A DNA stretch of 64,000 nt from Cavenderia fasciculata (Eukaryota > Evosea > Eumycetozoa > Acytosteliales > Cavenderiaceae), in NCBI RefSeq assembly GCF_000203815.1, contig NW_004457713.1, forward strand, positions 592,889-656,888, read 5' to 3'. A program made the position numbers and the translations under genes. The notes beneath the pieces are model-generated. The model saw only the letters and a list, made by a program, of their open reading frames with translations. It was not told the DNA's origin and ran no database searches. This document shows positions 9,121 through 19,987 of the stretch, piece after piece; position 1 is the first letter of the stretch; each line of letters begins with the position of its first letter.

Positions 9121-11038
9121 ATGACTAGTAGTCTATTATTAAAGTTATCCAATCTATTACTATTACATATCATAAAAGAGATTGACAGTAATGTAGATAT
9201 AATATGTTTATTGTTTACTTGTAAAAAGTTATATCATAATAGTAGTAGTTTAAGAAGATCGATTCAGTTTAAAGGTATAGGAGCACCTATCACTGACAAG
9301 GGAAAGATATCGGAACAGTTTAAAATAACAGTCAATCAATATAACATCTTTTCATTTAAAGATATATTGGAGAATAGTGTATCTGATCAATGTGTCATAG
9401 TGTCTGACACGTTCTTCCATGTCGAAAAGTATCCCAAATGGATACGAGACCTTATCTCTTCAGCGAAAAGAGTTGACAAGAGTAACATTACGACTGCTTT
9501 GGTACATTATTTCTATCAACCAACATCAACACCGACTACCAGTATCTATGACATGGTATCTCTAGAGACACTATTCATTCAACATGAAAGAAACTCTCTA
9601 GATCTTGACCTTATCTCACAGTTACCCAATCTTGAAAGACTTGCGGTTTCTGCAATCGAGTTGAATAAGCTCAGTCCTCACACAACACTAAAGTCTCTAA
9701 AACTAGATTGAATGACTTTGTCAGAGATTTGAATTTAGATTAACAAAGTTTTCATCTCATAGATATTGTGTGACTGGGATACGGTCGGGTTTATTACCAA
9801 GCAGTCTGACATCACTCTCTCTAAGACTACAAGAGATACCACCAATAGATACATTCATTTCATTGACATTGTTGGTGAAATTAAAGATCGATATGGAAAA
9901 GATTTCAATGGTAGAGAGGAGTATATATAATAAGGATGGTTATAAACCATTCATCAATCTTGAAAGTATAACAACCCTAAAGACATTCAAATTTTGTGGG
10001 TATGGTGACAGAATGAATTATTACAAGTGTATAGAGATTAGTATTCCTTCTTCAATCAAGATACTTTTGCTCTCATCTGATATTATACAAATCTCATCAC
10101 AATGTATAATGCCACAATTGGAGAAATTGTATGTGGTACAAAAGACATTAATTGATGGAAAAGTTAGTCTAGTGTCATCATCACAGTCTCTCAAGAAACT
10201 AGTTATATATGATTGTTTTTATAAGATCCCAGTCAATATCATCATTCCATCGACTCTTGAAAGACTTACCATAAGAAAATTAATAGATTGTCAAGATATA
10301 CTTGGACGAGTTGTATTCCCACCATCACTCACTCATCTAACCGTCTTTGGAGACTATGAACCTGTCAAACTACCAGAATCACTCATCAAACTAAAACAAG
10401 AATTCAACAAACATGCAATGTCATATTCTCATCCAAACTTGAAAAAATTGGTTTGGATGACAAGAATAACTAGTCTTACTTTTAGAGGTCCAAAAATAGT
10501 TTTACCTTGTCCCATTATACCAAATATTGAAACACTCGATTTCGTTGATATCTTTTGGAGCCATACGATTGACTATATCCCACCAACCATCAAACATCTA
10601 TCTATGCGATTGGAAGTACCCCCTCAACCATGGTTAAGAGGTTATCCAATCTTTTCAATCACCTCTAGAATCACCGTACCTCAACAACAACCATCGCAAC
10701 CATGGTTACCATCCAATACAACTAATCTATCTTGCTTTTTGAGGGCAGAAAATTTTAAAGTGGCATTTAGATTGGATGAAATAATCAATCATACCAATGT
10801 TAGATATTTATCTATCACTACTTTTGACCGTACAACCAAACATTTTACAATTCAAAGATTGGACAGTGATAATAAGAATGTATTGGTATTGGAAACACAG
10901 ACACTTTTAGGTGGAATAATTACTCAACAAAGAAAATCAATCAACTGTCAACAACAACAACAACAATATGATCCAATTTATTTGTATTTTGATACTTACA
11001 ATAACAATCCATTTGAATTTAATTGGAGATATGCTTGA
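9121..11038 (+). pseudogene. F-box/LRR array copy 4, disrupted in the middle
   Basis: Two open segments of one family gene: 9121-9711 (F-box-like head to SLKLD, 196 codons) and 9770-11038 (GIRSGLLPSSLTSLSLR through the conserved tail to FEFNWRYA). Between them an in-frame TGA ends the first segment, and about 58 bp replace the unit that reads DLGLDKFVSLTEL in other copies. The replacement keeps only scattered similarity and shifts the frame. I could not find GT..AG borders that would splice out the stop. Both halves are otherwise well preserved, so the damage is recent or is an assembly error. A shortened 196-aa head-only protein could still be made. Confidence 0.75.
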
Positions 11039-11160
11039 AAATACTATTCAAATATCCTCATGCACATACCAAAATAAAAAGAAACCAGTGCTTGCTTGCT
11101 TCAGTCTCACCCTAGTTTTTTTTTTGATTCATTGTGATAAGTTAATCATTTTAATTATTT

Positions 11161-13095
11161 ATGACCCAACTATTATCTTTATCTAATTTATTATTATTAC
11201 ATATCATAACAGATATTGAAGATAATGTAGATATAATATGTTTGCTGTTAACTTGTAAAAAGTTGTACAGTCAAAATAGTAATAGTTTAAGAGGATTGAT
11301 TAGATTTAAAGGATTAGAAGCAATCGATACTTACAAGAGAGAGATATCAGAACGGTTTAAAGCAACAATCAATCAATTCAATCTATCATCATTTAAAGAT
11401 ATATTAGAGAATAGTATATCAGATCAATGTGTCATTTTAAAAGACATTGGTAATCTCGATGACTATCCAAAATGGGTACAACAACGCATCACTACAAATA
11501 ACAGAGTTGACAAGAGTAACATTAAAACAGTTTTGGTTAGAGATTATAAAACTACGTCACTTCCGTCTATCTATGAAGAGATACCATCAATCGAGACATT
11601 AATCATTGACGGCCCTACTGATTATGCAGTTGTTGATCTTACCTCTATTTCACTCTTGCACCATCTCCAACATCTTTTAGTTTGTGCGCACCAGCTAGAA
11701 TTAGGTCCACACACAACACTCAAGTCTCTAACACTAGAAAACGGCAATACGTACCTTCTTGACTTGGGATTAGATACATTCGTATCGCTGACAGAGCTGA
11801 CGCTCAAGGATCATTGGGCGTCTGGACTGGAACAAGGTCTCTTACCAAGCAGTCTTACATCACTCACTCTAAGAATGATGGATATACCTCCACTGGATAC
11901 ATTCCTTTCATTGACATCACTAGTTAAACTAGATATAGATATGAAAAGGGTGACAACAAACAATGAAGACAAGGAAGATCTGTCATCCATCAATCTCGAA
12001 AGTTTGACCAACCTCAAGACACTTACAATCAGAGACCAAAGGGGAGATAGAGACATCAACTACGAGATTATTACACCCCCGTCAATCAAGATACTCACTC
12101 TCTCGTCTAATTGCCTACAAATCCCACTGAGATGTGTCATACCACATTTGGAGGAATTCAATGTCCGTCAAAACCTATTGATCGATGGAAAAGTTAATAT
12201 GTATCCATCGATAAAGAAACTCGTTATATACAATTTCTATGAACCCTTGCCATCTAATATCGTCATCCCATCGACTGTCGAAAAGCTAAACATATATAAA
12301 ATCAAAACTCGAGATAATCGAAACGTCAATATACTTGGACAGGTTGTATTCCCACCAACACTCACTCATCTAAGAATCTCTGGAGACTGGGAGCATGTTA
12401 TCCTACCAGAATCACTCATCAAACTAAATCTGACATTTGACCAAGCTACTTCAATCTCAATTGGCCACCTCGTCCATTTGAAACATTTGGTTTGGAGATC
12501 ATGTGATTCAACATCTCTAGTGTTGCCATCCTCCTATCCACCCAATCTTGAAACACTCGATATCATCGATATTGCTGATGCTGATATTATTAATACGATT
12601 GACTACATACCACCAACCATCAAAAATTTGTCTATACGTTTGACAAAACCAACAGACAAACAGATTTTAGAGACACATGGTTATCCTATCTTTTCAATTA
12701 GTTCAAGAGTCAAAACAACCAATAATCAATCACAACCACAGCAACAACAACTGTGGTTACCATCCAATATAACTCATCTAACTTGTTTAATATTGATTGA
12801 ATCAAGGGCAGCATTTAGATTGGATGAAATAATCAATCATACCAATGTTAGATATTTATCTTTAGATACATACACTACATCTTTACATTTTACAATTCAA
12901 AGATTGGACAATAACAACAACAATGTATTGATATTGGAAAAAGATACTCTTCAAGGTGGAATAATCACTCAAAGAATATCAATCAACTCCCAACAACAAC
13001 AACAACAATATGATCCAATTTATTTATATATAAATAAATCCATTTTCTCTCCATTATTATTTCATTGGAGATATGAATCGATGAATGACAATTAA
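11161..13095 (+). CDS. F-box-like/LRR-like array protein, copy 5 (644 aa)
   Basis: Intact single-exon family member, ATG at 11161, 122 bp after the previous copy. Head LSNLLLLHIITDIEDNVD and ICLLLTCKKLYSQN; then LRR-like units DLGLDTFVSLTELTLK, GLLPSSLTSLTLRM, PPSIKILTLSSNCLQIP, PPTLTHLRISGDWEHV, YPPNLETLDIIDI and PPTIKNLSIRL. A Gln-rich stretch precedes LWLPSNITHL, and the conserved tail follows (AAFRLDEIINHTNVRYLSL, FTIQRLDNNNNNVLILE, GGIITQR, YDPIYLYI). One position that reads RKS in other copies is RIS here. The tail after YDPIYLY varies between copies. Confidence 0.85.
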   Translation: MTQLLSLSNLLLLHIITDIEDNVDIICLLLTCKKLYSQNSNSLRGLIRFKGLEAIDTYKREISERFKATINQFNLSSFKDILENSISDQCVILKDIGNLDDYPKWVQQRITTNNRVDKSNIKTVLVRDYKTTSLPSIYEEIPSIETLIIDGPTDYAVVDLTSISLLHHLQHLLVCAHQLELGPHTTLKSLTLENGNTYLLDLGLDTFVSLTELTLKDHWASGLEQGLLPSSLTSLTLRMMDIPPLDTFLSLTSLVKLDIDMKRVTTNNEDKEDLSSINLESLTNLKTLTIRDQRGDRDINYEIITPPSIKILTLSSNCLQIPLRCVIPHLEEFNVRQNLLIDGKVNMYPSIKKLVIYNFYEPLPSNIVIPSTVEKLNIYKIKTRDNRNVNILGQVVFPPTLTHLRISGDWEHVILPESLIKLNLTFDQATSISIGHLVHLKHLVWRSCDSTSLVLPSSYPPNLETLDIIDIADADIINTIDYIPPTIKNLSIRLTKPTDKQILETHGYPIFSISSRVKTTNNQSQPQQQQLWLPSNITHLTCLILIESRAAFRLDEIINHTNVRYLSLDTYTTSLHFTIQRLDNNNNNVLILEKDTLQGGIITQRISINSQQQQQQYDPIYLYINKSIFSPLLFHWRYESMNDN

Positions 13096-13192
13096 ATAAT
13101 AATATTAATCATAAGCAGAGAGTATTTAAATTATATTATAGTATAGTATCCTCTTCCCTCTAAATACCTCTCCAAGTTCCCTTTTCTGCAGA

Positions 13193-14215
13193 TGACAGTT
13201 TAAAGGTATAGAAGCAATCAATTTCGAGTGGCACTTGTCACATCAGTTTAAGGCAACAGTCAATCGTTTCAAACTATCATCATTATAGATATATTGGAGA
13301 ATAGTATTTCGAATCAACGTGTCATAGTGTCAGATATCATAAACCGCTGTCTCTATGACTATCCCCAATGGATACAAGACCGCATCACTTCAAATAACAG
13401 AGTTGACAAAAGTAACATACCAATTAGTATTGGACTGGGTATCTTACCAATTAGTCTGACATCACTCACAATGAAAATGCAACAGGTACCTCCACCAGAT
13501 AAATTCCTTTCATTGACATCACTAGGCTAGTCCGTCAATGCCAATTGATCGATGAAAAAGTCCGTCTGTACCCATCGATAAAGAACCTAGATATTTACCA
13601 ATTCCGTACAACCTGGCCATCCAATCTCATCATCCCAGCCACTGTCGAAAAGCTAAGCATCAGAATTCTTTATGATCATGGAAATAAACAAGTCATGTTC
13701 CCGCCATCACTCAATCATCTAACCATCTGGGAATACAATTGTACCATTGATCGAAACTACCATTCTATCGAAACTACCAGAATCACTCATCAAACTACAT
13801 ATGACATTTGACAAAGCTACTTCACTGGCTCACCTAGTTCATTTGAAAGAACTGGTTTGGAAACCAACTAACCCAACAAATCCAGTGTTTCCATCCTCCT
13901 ATCCACCCAATCTTGAAACACTCAACCTCAGCGAGATCTATGGGTGGGCTGATATTAGTCCCATCATTGACTACCAGAAACCATTAAATGTCTATCTATT
14001 AGATTGGAAAAACAGGCCAATGTACAACCGGTTTTAAATACATATATCTTTGGTCAAAAGAGACCTCAAACCTTTTCAATTCGTTCTAGAATCAAGCTAA
14101 TGATCTACCCCAATCAAAATGGTTACCTTCCAACACTACAATCACTCAAAGAAAATCAAATAATAGTCAACAACAACAACAATATGATCCGATTTATTTA
14201 TATTATAAAAATTGC
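13193..14215 (+). pseudogene. deleted and frameshifted F-box/LRR array copy
   Basis: Family sequence with many lesions. It begins inside the head region (QFKGIEAINF..) without a start codon. A one-base loss turns the SSFKDILENS unit into a stop. A large deletion joins the DKSNI region directly to GLLPSSLTSL. A second deletion joins FLSLTSLG to the LIDEKVRLYPSIK unit. Further shifts follow before YPPNLETLNL and the QQQQYDPIYLY end at ~14180-14210. Three or more short ORFs inside it are pieces of this relic and not genes. Confidence 0.9.
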
Positions 14216-14391
14216 GATTCGGGATATGATTACAACTAAAAAAAAAAATAAACCAAACAAATATACTTACAAGTATATTTTCTTTCTTTTTATTTTTTTG
14301 AATTTTTCTTTTCCCAAATCCATGAGAAAATAGATAAATTCAAAACACATTATCATGGCTGTGGAGTGAACGAAGATTAATTTTAATTATA

Positions 14392-16356
14392 ATGTCTCTA
14401 TTACAGTTATCTAATTTATTATTATTACATATCATAACAAAGATTGAAGATAATGTAGATATAATATGTTTATTGTTAACTTGTAAAAAGTTATTTAAAA
14501 ATAGTAGTGGTTTAAAGAGATCGATTCAGTTTAAAGGTATAGGAGGAACACCTATCGAGTTGATGAATGGGTACTTGCTAGGACTGCTAAAAGCAACAGT
14601 CAATCAATTCAACTTATTATCATTTAAAGATATCTTGGAGAATAGTATCTCTGATCAGTGCGTCATAATATACAATCTAAGTGACTATCCCAAATCGATA
14701 CAACAACGACTCTCATTAAAGAACAGAGTCGACAAGAGTAAAATTACAACAGCTTTGGTAGATTATAAATCGACATCACTACAGTCTATCTATGATGATA
14801 TACCATCATCAATCGAGACACTATTCATTAACAGAGATTGCGACCCTGATCGTGATTTCACAGCACAAATCGTTTACTCTGGTTACGACACCAAAGATGT
14901 CGATCTTGGTAGTATCTCACTGTTACCGAATCTTCAAAGACTTGATGTTTCTGCACGCAATGTGAAGCTCAGTCCTCACACATCACTCAAGTCTCTAACA
15001 CTATGCTACTATGGTATAATTCCTCTCCAAGACTTGTCGTTACACAAATTCGTATCACTGACACAGCTGACGTTTGAAGAATGTTTTGTGTCTGGCCCGA
15101 TCGGACCGGGTCTCTTGCCAAACAGTCTGACGTCACTCACTCTGCACCTGACAGAGGTACCTCTTCGAGACACATTCATTTCGTTGTCATCGTTGGTTAA
15201 ACTAACACTAGAGATTGAAACTGAAAAGATTCCAAAAGCAGAGAGGAGTTTGTCGAGAAAAGAGGAAGATCACCCAGCCATCAATCTCGAAGGTTTATGT
15301 AACCTCAAGACACTTTTACTTCATGGATATATCAAGTTGTTGGAAAGACATGACAGTAACAAAAGAGTCGAGATTACAGTCCCTCCTTCACTCGAGATAC
15401 TCTCTCTTCAATTCGATTGTGTAGAAATCCCACATCGATGTGTAATGCCACATTTAGAGAAACTATATATTCTACAAAGAATATTGATTGATGGAAGAAT
15501 TAGTCTGTCAACATGCAAGTCTCTCAAGAAACTTGTTCTTTGTAATAGTTTTCAAAAAATGCCGGCGGATCTTACCATCCCATCGACTGTCGAAAGGCTG
15601 ACCATCCGTAAAATAAATACAAGTCCTAGAAATATGCTTTCACAAATGGTATTACCACCATCACTCACTCATCTCTCTGTCTGGGGAGACTACGAACCAA
15701 TCAAACTACCAGACTCTCTAGTCAAACTAAAACAAGAATTCCATAATGATACAGTCTCTCAAGTCATTCAACTAGGTCATTTGAAGAAACTGGTTTGGGT
15801 ATCAGCAGTCAAAGATTTATGGGTGTTGATCAAAGATAGACGCGATCTAAAGTTACCACCATCCTATCCACCCAATCTTGAAACACTCAATCTGTTTCGT
15901 GTCTCTGAAGACTATACGATTCAAGTACCACCAACCATCAAAAATTTGGGTCTTCGGTTGACACTACAACCTGGCGTGGCAAGGTCACATACATATGGGT
16001 ATCCAATCTTTTCAATCAGTTTTAGGGTACCCAAAGATCAACCACAATGGTTACCACCCACTACAACAGAGTTAACTTGCATACTTTGGAATGAACAAAG
16101 AGCAGCATTTAGATTAGACGAAGTAATCAACCATACCAATGTTAGAGATTTAACAATCTCTTTTGCCTCTCAAACCTTACAATTTACAATTCAAAGATTG
16201 GACGCTGAAAATAAGAATGTATTGGTATTGGAAAAAGAGACACTTCAAGGTGGAATCATCAGAAGAGACAAGACTGTCAATCAACACTATGATCCAATTT
16301 ATTTATATTTAGGTCAATCCTCCTACTCTCCATTTGATATAAGTTGGAGATATTAA
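14392..16356 (+). CDS. F-box-like/LRR-like array protein, copy 6 (654 aa)
   Basis: Intact single-exon paralogue starting MSLLQLSNLLLLHIITKIEDNVD. It carries the full set of family units: SLLPNLQRLDVSARNVKLSPH, LHKFVSLTQLTFEE, GLLPNSLTSLTLHL, PPSLEILSLQFDCVEIPHRCVMP, PPSLTHLSVWGDYEPIKLP, LGHLKKLVW, YPPNLETLNLF, PPTIKNLGLRL, AAFRLDEVINHTNVRDL and FTIQRLDAENKNVLVLEKETLQGGII. It differs at the tail, where RRDKTVNQHYDPIYLYL lacks the poly-Gln run found before YDPIYLY in the other copies. The function is unknown. Confidence 0.85.
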   Translation: MSLLQLSNLLLLHIITKIEDNVDIICLLLTCKKLFKNSSGLKRSIQFKGIGGTPIELMNGYLLGLLKATVNQFNLLSFKDILENSISDQCVIIYNLSDYPKSIQQRLSLKNRVDKSKITTALVDYKSTSLQSIYDDIPSSIETLFINRDCDPDRDFTAQIVYSGYDTKDVDLGSISLLPNLQRLDVSARNVKLSPHTSLKSLTLCYYGIIPLQDLSLHKFVSLTQLTFEECFVSGPIGPGLLPNSLTSLTLHLTEVPLRDTFISLSSLVKLTLEIETEKIPKAERSLSRKEEDHPAINLEGLCNLKTLLLHGYIKLLERHDSNKRVEITVPPSLEILSLQFDCVEIPHRCVMPHLEKLYILQRILIDGRISLSTCKSLKKLVLCNSFQKMPADLTIPSTVERLTIRKINTSPRNMLSQMVLPPSLTHLSVWGDYEPIKLPDSLVKLKQEFHNDTVSQVIQLGHLKKLVWVSAVKDLWVLIKDRRDLKLPPSYPPNLETLNLFRVSEDYTIQVPPTIKNLGLRLTLQPGVARSHTYGYPIFSISFRVPKDQPQWLPPTTTELTCILWNEQRAAFRLDEVINHTNVRDLTISFASQTLQFTIQRLDAENKNVLVLEKETLQGGIIRRDKTVNQHYDPIYLYLGQSSYSPFDISWRY

Positions 16357-16488
16357 ATACAAAATAAAATAAAATACTCATTTACAACTATATATTATAT
16401 CTTGTGCTTTTTGATCTTTAATTTTTTTTAGTACCTTTTCAACCATCTTTTTTTCTCTTTTGATTTCATTTTAATATTATCTCTCTCA

Positions 16489-18375
16489 ATGTCTATTTTT
16501 AAGCTATCTAATTTATTATTATCAAAAATCATTTTATCTATTGATGATAATGGAGATATAATATGTTTATTGTTAACTTGTAAACGGTTGTACAGTCAAA
16601 ATAATAGTAGTGTTAGAAGATCGATTCAATTTAAAGGTATCAAACCGATCAAAGACAATGGGCAGCAATCACTACGGTTTAGAGTAACATTCAATCAATT
16701 CAAACTACTGTCATTTAATGATATATTGGAGAATAGTGTATCAGATCAATATGTTATATTACCTGATGTATACTATCTCAGCGAGTATCCAAAATGTATA
16801 CAAGACCGTATCTCTGCAAACAGAGACAATATAAAAGGGATTTCAACTGCTTTGGTTAATCATGACAGATCAATTGTATCAGCAAAGAAACTTTGTGACA
16901 AGACATGGGCGACTCTCTACAAAATGTCATCTATAGAGACACTATTCATCAATCACCAAGACGTGCTGGATCTTGGTTCAATCTCGCTCTTGCCCAATCT
17001 ACAAAGACTTTCAATGAATGCAACAAAGTTGAATCTCGGTCCTCACCCTTTTCTCAAGTATCTGACATTAGACATCGCCACTCTATGCCCTCTTGGTGAC
17101 TTGGGATTGGATAAATTCGTATCGCTGACTGATCTATCCTTTAAGAATTATTTTGTGACGGATGTATCGGGTCTATTATTACCAAGCAATCTGACATCAC
17201 TCACACTCAGACTACAAGAGATACCTCCACCAAATGCATTCCTTTCATTGACATCACTCGTAAAACTAAAGATCTACCTCAGATGGCAGCCAACAATAGA
17301 ACAACGATGTTGCATTGATCTCCAAAGTTTATGCAACCTAAGGTCATTCATGTTTTGTGAAGTTTCCAACCCAACAGAGTACAATGAAAACTTTCCCGAG
17401 ATTATAGTCTCTCCTTCAATCAAGATACTTCATCTCTCGTCCGATTACGTACAAATCCCATCTCAGTGCAGATTACCACTGTTGGAGAAATTAAATGTAA
17501 ATCACAGGCTGTTGGCCGATGAAAAAGTCAGTACTATACTATTGTCATCACCTAAGATAAAGGAACTAGTTATTAGTAGCCATTGTTTAGAACCTATTCA
17601 AGCCAATATCATCCCACCCACCATCGAAAAGCTAACAATACTTAAATACACAAAGAGAATTATTCTTGACCAAGTTGTATTACCACCATCTCTTACTGAT
17701 CTAACCATATTGGGACCCTACGAACCAATCAAACTACCCAAATCACTCATCAAACTAAGACAGGAACTACAGCAAACATTCGACCAAGATGCTTTGGTCT
17801 CACTTTCTCAACATGTTGATTTGAAAGAACTGGTTTTGATATCAGAAAAAGATAAAATAGTTGTTCTACCATCACCCTATCCACCCAATCTTGAAACACT
17901 CAACCTTGTTGAAATCTTTGGCGACCATACTATTCAAGTACCACTAACCATCAAGTATCTTTCTATACGTTTAAAACGAACCCCAAACACTTTTATCTAT
18001 TCAATCAGTTCTCGGATCACTGACCCCATCATCTCGCAGCAATGGCTACCAATGAATACTACTCATTTAACATGCACATTCACCCATCACTTGAGGATTT
18101 CATTTAGATTGGATCAAGTAATCAATCATACCAGCGTTACAAATTTATATCTAATTCCTTCTGATCAATATATAACTTTTCATTTTACAATTCAAAGATT
18201 GGACAGTGATAATAAGAATGTATTGGTATTTGAAAAACATACACTACAAGGTGGAATAATCACTCAAAGAAAATCAAATAATAGTCAACAACAACAACAA
18301 TATGATCCAATTCTTTTAAATTTTGAAAACCATTCTAACAATCCATTTCAATTAAAATGGAATTTTAGTCAGTAA
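16489..18375 (+). CDS. F-box-like/LRR-like array protein, copy 7 (628 aa)
   Basis: Last array member, intact, single exon, MSIFKLSNLLLSKIILSIDDNGD start. Family units are present (DLGLDKFVSLTDLSFK, LLLPSNLTSLTLRLQEIPPPN, SPSIKILHLSSDYVQIPSQC, PPSLTDLTILGPYEPIKLP, YPPNLETLNLVEI, ISFRLDQVINHTSVTNLYL, FTIQRLDSDNKNVLVFEKHTLQGGIITQRKS). It is one of the more divergent copies: GPYEPI replaces GDYEPI, and the C-terminal block has several substitutions. Its stop lies only 46 bp from the stop of the convergent minus-strand gene, so the array ends abruptly here. Confidence 0.85.
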   Translation: MSIFKLSNLLLSKIILSIDDNGDIICLLLTCKRLYSQNNSSVRRSIQFKGIKPIKDNGQQSLRFRVTFNQFKLLSFNDILENSVSDQYVILPDVYYLSEYPKCIQDRISANRDNIKGISTALVNHDRSIVSAKKLCDKTWATLYKMSSIETLFINHQDVLDLGSISLLPNLQRLSMNATKLNLGPHPFLKYLTLDIATLCPLGDLGLDKFVSLTDLSFKNYFVTDVSGLLLPSNLTSLTLRLQEIPPPNAFLSLTSLVKLKIYLRWQPTIEQRCCIDLQSLCNLRSFMFCEVSNPTEYNENFPEIIVSPSIKILHLSSDYVQIPSQCRLPLLEKLNVNHRLLADEKVSTILLSSPKIKELVISSHCLEPIQANIIPPTIEKLTILKYTKRIILDQVVLPPSLTDLTILGPYEPIKLPKSLIKLRQELQQTFDQDALVSLSQHVDLKELVLISEKDKIVVLPSPYPPNLETLNLVEIFGDHTIQVPLTIKYLSIRLKRTPNTFIYSISSRITDPIISQQWLPMNTTHLTCTFTHHLRISFRLDQVINHTSVTNLYLIPSDQYITFHFTIQRLDSDNKNVLVFEKHTLQGGIITQRKSNNSQQQQQYDPILLNFENHSNNPFQLKWNFSQ

Positions 18376-18421
18376 TAAATAAATTAATTTATTATATTTA
18401 ATTTATTATATTTAATTTAAT

Positions 18422-19987
18422 TTACAAAGCCTTTTGATAAATGAATCGATTTGAATGATATCGATAGGGCCAATTAAAAGAAGGATAGATATTATATAGA
18501 TTGTGTGTTGATGATATACATTGGATTGATTGATTATTGGTTTGAATGGAATGTAAAAAGGCAGATGGTGTAAACTCTAAATCGTCAGAGTTGTTGTTGT
18601 CTGATCCACCAATATATTGAGGTAAAGTGGAGGGGGATGATGATCGTCTAGAACGTCTTGTATGTAACCTAATAACAAGGTTGAGAAGTTTACTATTCTC
18701 CTCAATGTAGTCTTGGTATTCCTCGGCCATGGTCGATATGATAAGAGTGGTGATATTGGATTTGGCGGCATCCAATCGAATGAGAGCCGATTCGTCACAC
18801 TTTAAGACGGGCACGTTGATGGCCAGTTTAAAATCATTTGGCATAAGAGTCATATCGTACATCCAATGCACCTTGACCAACGACCGATTAAAAGCAATCA
18901 GTGACTGCAAGTTGATTAGGTCGACGCGTGCCTGGTCGTAGGTCGAGCCCTGTGTAAACAGTGGTGTGGTAATGTGGGTGAGGCTGGTACACGAGGTGAG
19001 GAAAAGTGTGTAAAAGAGATGGCTAGACATGGGAGACACGCGTATCCAGTCTTTGAGAGGTGGGACGGCAGACCCTCCACTCACTTGACCTAGACTATTC
19101 ACATGTTGACCAATCGGGAATAAATGTGGGGGTAGACGAACAACACCTATACGAACACGACGCAATGCTTTAAACTGACCAAGCAACGAATAGAGATCCG
19201 ATGTGATGGCATAGTCTGTACCGCCAACCGTAATGTCAAGCCTCTTTAAATTGGCACGGAATGGAGCAAGTGACAATGTGTTTTTGAGTTGCTGCAAAAA
19301 GACGTGGCTCACCGAATTGATACGTGACGATGTCTCGGGTACCGCAGCGTTCAACTTGATGGTTGTCAATGTGTTTTGATTGGTTTGCAACAACAACATG
19401 AGCATTGACGTGTCATATCCACTCTGTGAAATACACAAACTCGTCAATTGAATGGTTGGATTACGAATCATACTGTCCATGTCAACCGGCAACACTGGTA
19501 CACTCCATTTCGTAGTATCGATTGACAAGCGAGTCAAATTGATATTCTTCATTGTCAACATTCTTCCCATACTCGATATTTGATTTGCCTTTAATGTTTG
19601 ATCGTATTGACTTGCTATTACATTTAATGTATGTATCTTTTCTAGTATTCCACTTGTTGTATTCTTGTTGTTGTTGTTGTTGTTTTGATCAATATCCAAA
19701 CTTGATAGATATAATATTCTAAGGGTATAAAATGATGTAGTCAATGTTGATATACGTTTATAGGGACAGTATTTGTTGGTCAAGTGTCTTTCAATGTCTA
19801 AATAGAGGTCAACTGCTTGTCTACAGTTAATCTCGTTTCTACCCAACACCATTTCACTCAACAATGACTGAACGATCAACAAATGACTAGATGATACCAA
19901 TGCCAAAGATAATCTCCATTTCCTACTACCCAATTTATAATCAACCACCAATTGTAATATCTCTTTTTGAATTGCAAAACTGTTCAT
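18422..19987 (-). CDS. LRR-like hypothetical protein (521 aa)
   Basis: Single-exon gene convergent with the array. The N-terminal ~45 residues (IQKEILQLVVDYKLG, then LSLALVSSSHLLIVQSLL) look like a degenerate F-box head. The rest has irregular leucine-rich segments (LTRLSIDTTKWSVP, IQLTSLCISQSG, NLKRLDITVGGTDYA, LRRVRIGVVRLP). It is a different family from the neighbouring array: it has no GGIITQR/YDPIYLY tail and its codon use is less AT-rich. No catalytic motif, signal peptide or TM is seen. A role in protein-protein contact is the most that can be inferred. Confidence 0.75.
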   Translation of the reverse strand: MNSFAIQKEILQLVVDYKLGSRKWRLSLALVSSSHLLIVQSLLSEMVLGRNEINCRQAVDLYLDIERHLTNKYCPYKRISTLTTSFYTLRILYLSSLDIDQNNNNNNKNTTSGILEKIHTLNVIASQYDQTLKANQISSMGRMLTMKNINLTRLSIDTTKWSVPVLPVDMDSMIRNPTIQLTSLCISQSGYDTSMLMLLLQTNQNTLTTIKLNAAVPETSSRINSVSHVFLQQLKNTLSLAPFRANLKRLDITVGGTDYAITSDLYSLLGQFKALRRVRIGVVRLPPHLFPIGQHVNSLGQVSGGSAVPPLKDWIRVSPMSSHLFYTLFLTSCTSLTHITTPLFTQGSTYDQARVDLINLQSLIAFNRSLVKVHWMYDMTLMPNDFKLAINVPVLKCDESALIRLDAAKSNITTLIISTMAEEYQDYIEENSKLLNLVIRLHTRRSRRSSSPSTLPQYIGGSDNNNSDDLEFTPSAFLHSIQTNNQSIQCISSTHNLYNIYPSFNWPYRYHSNRFIYQKAL

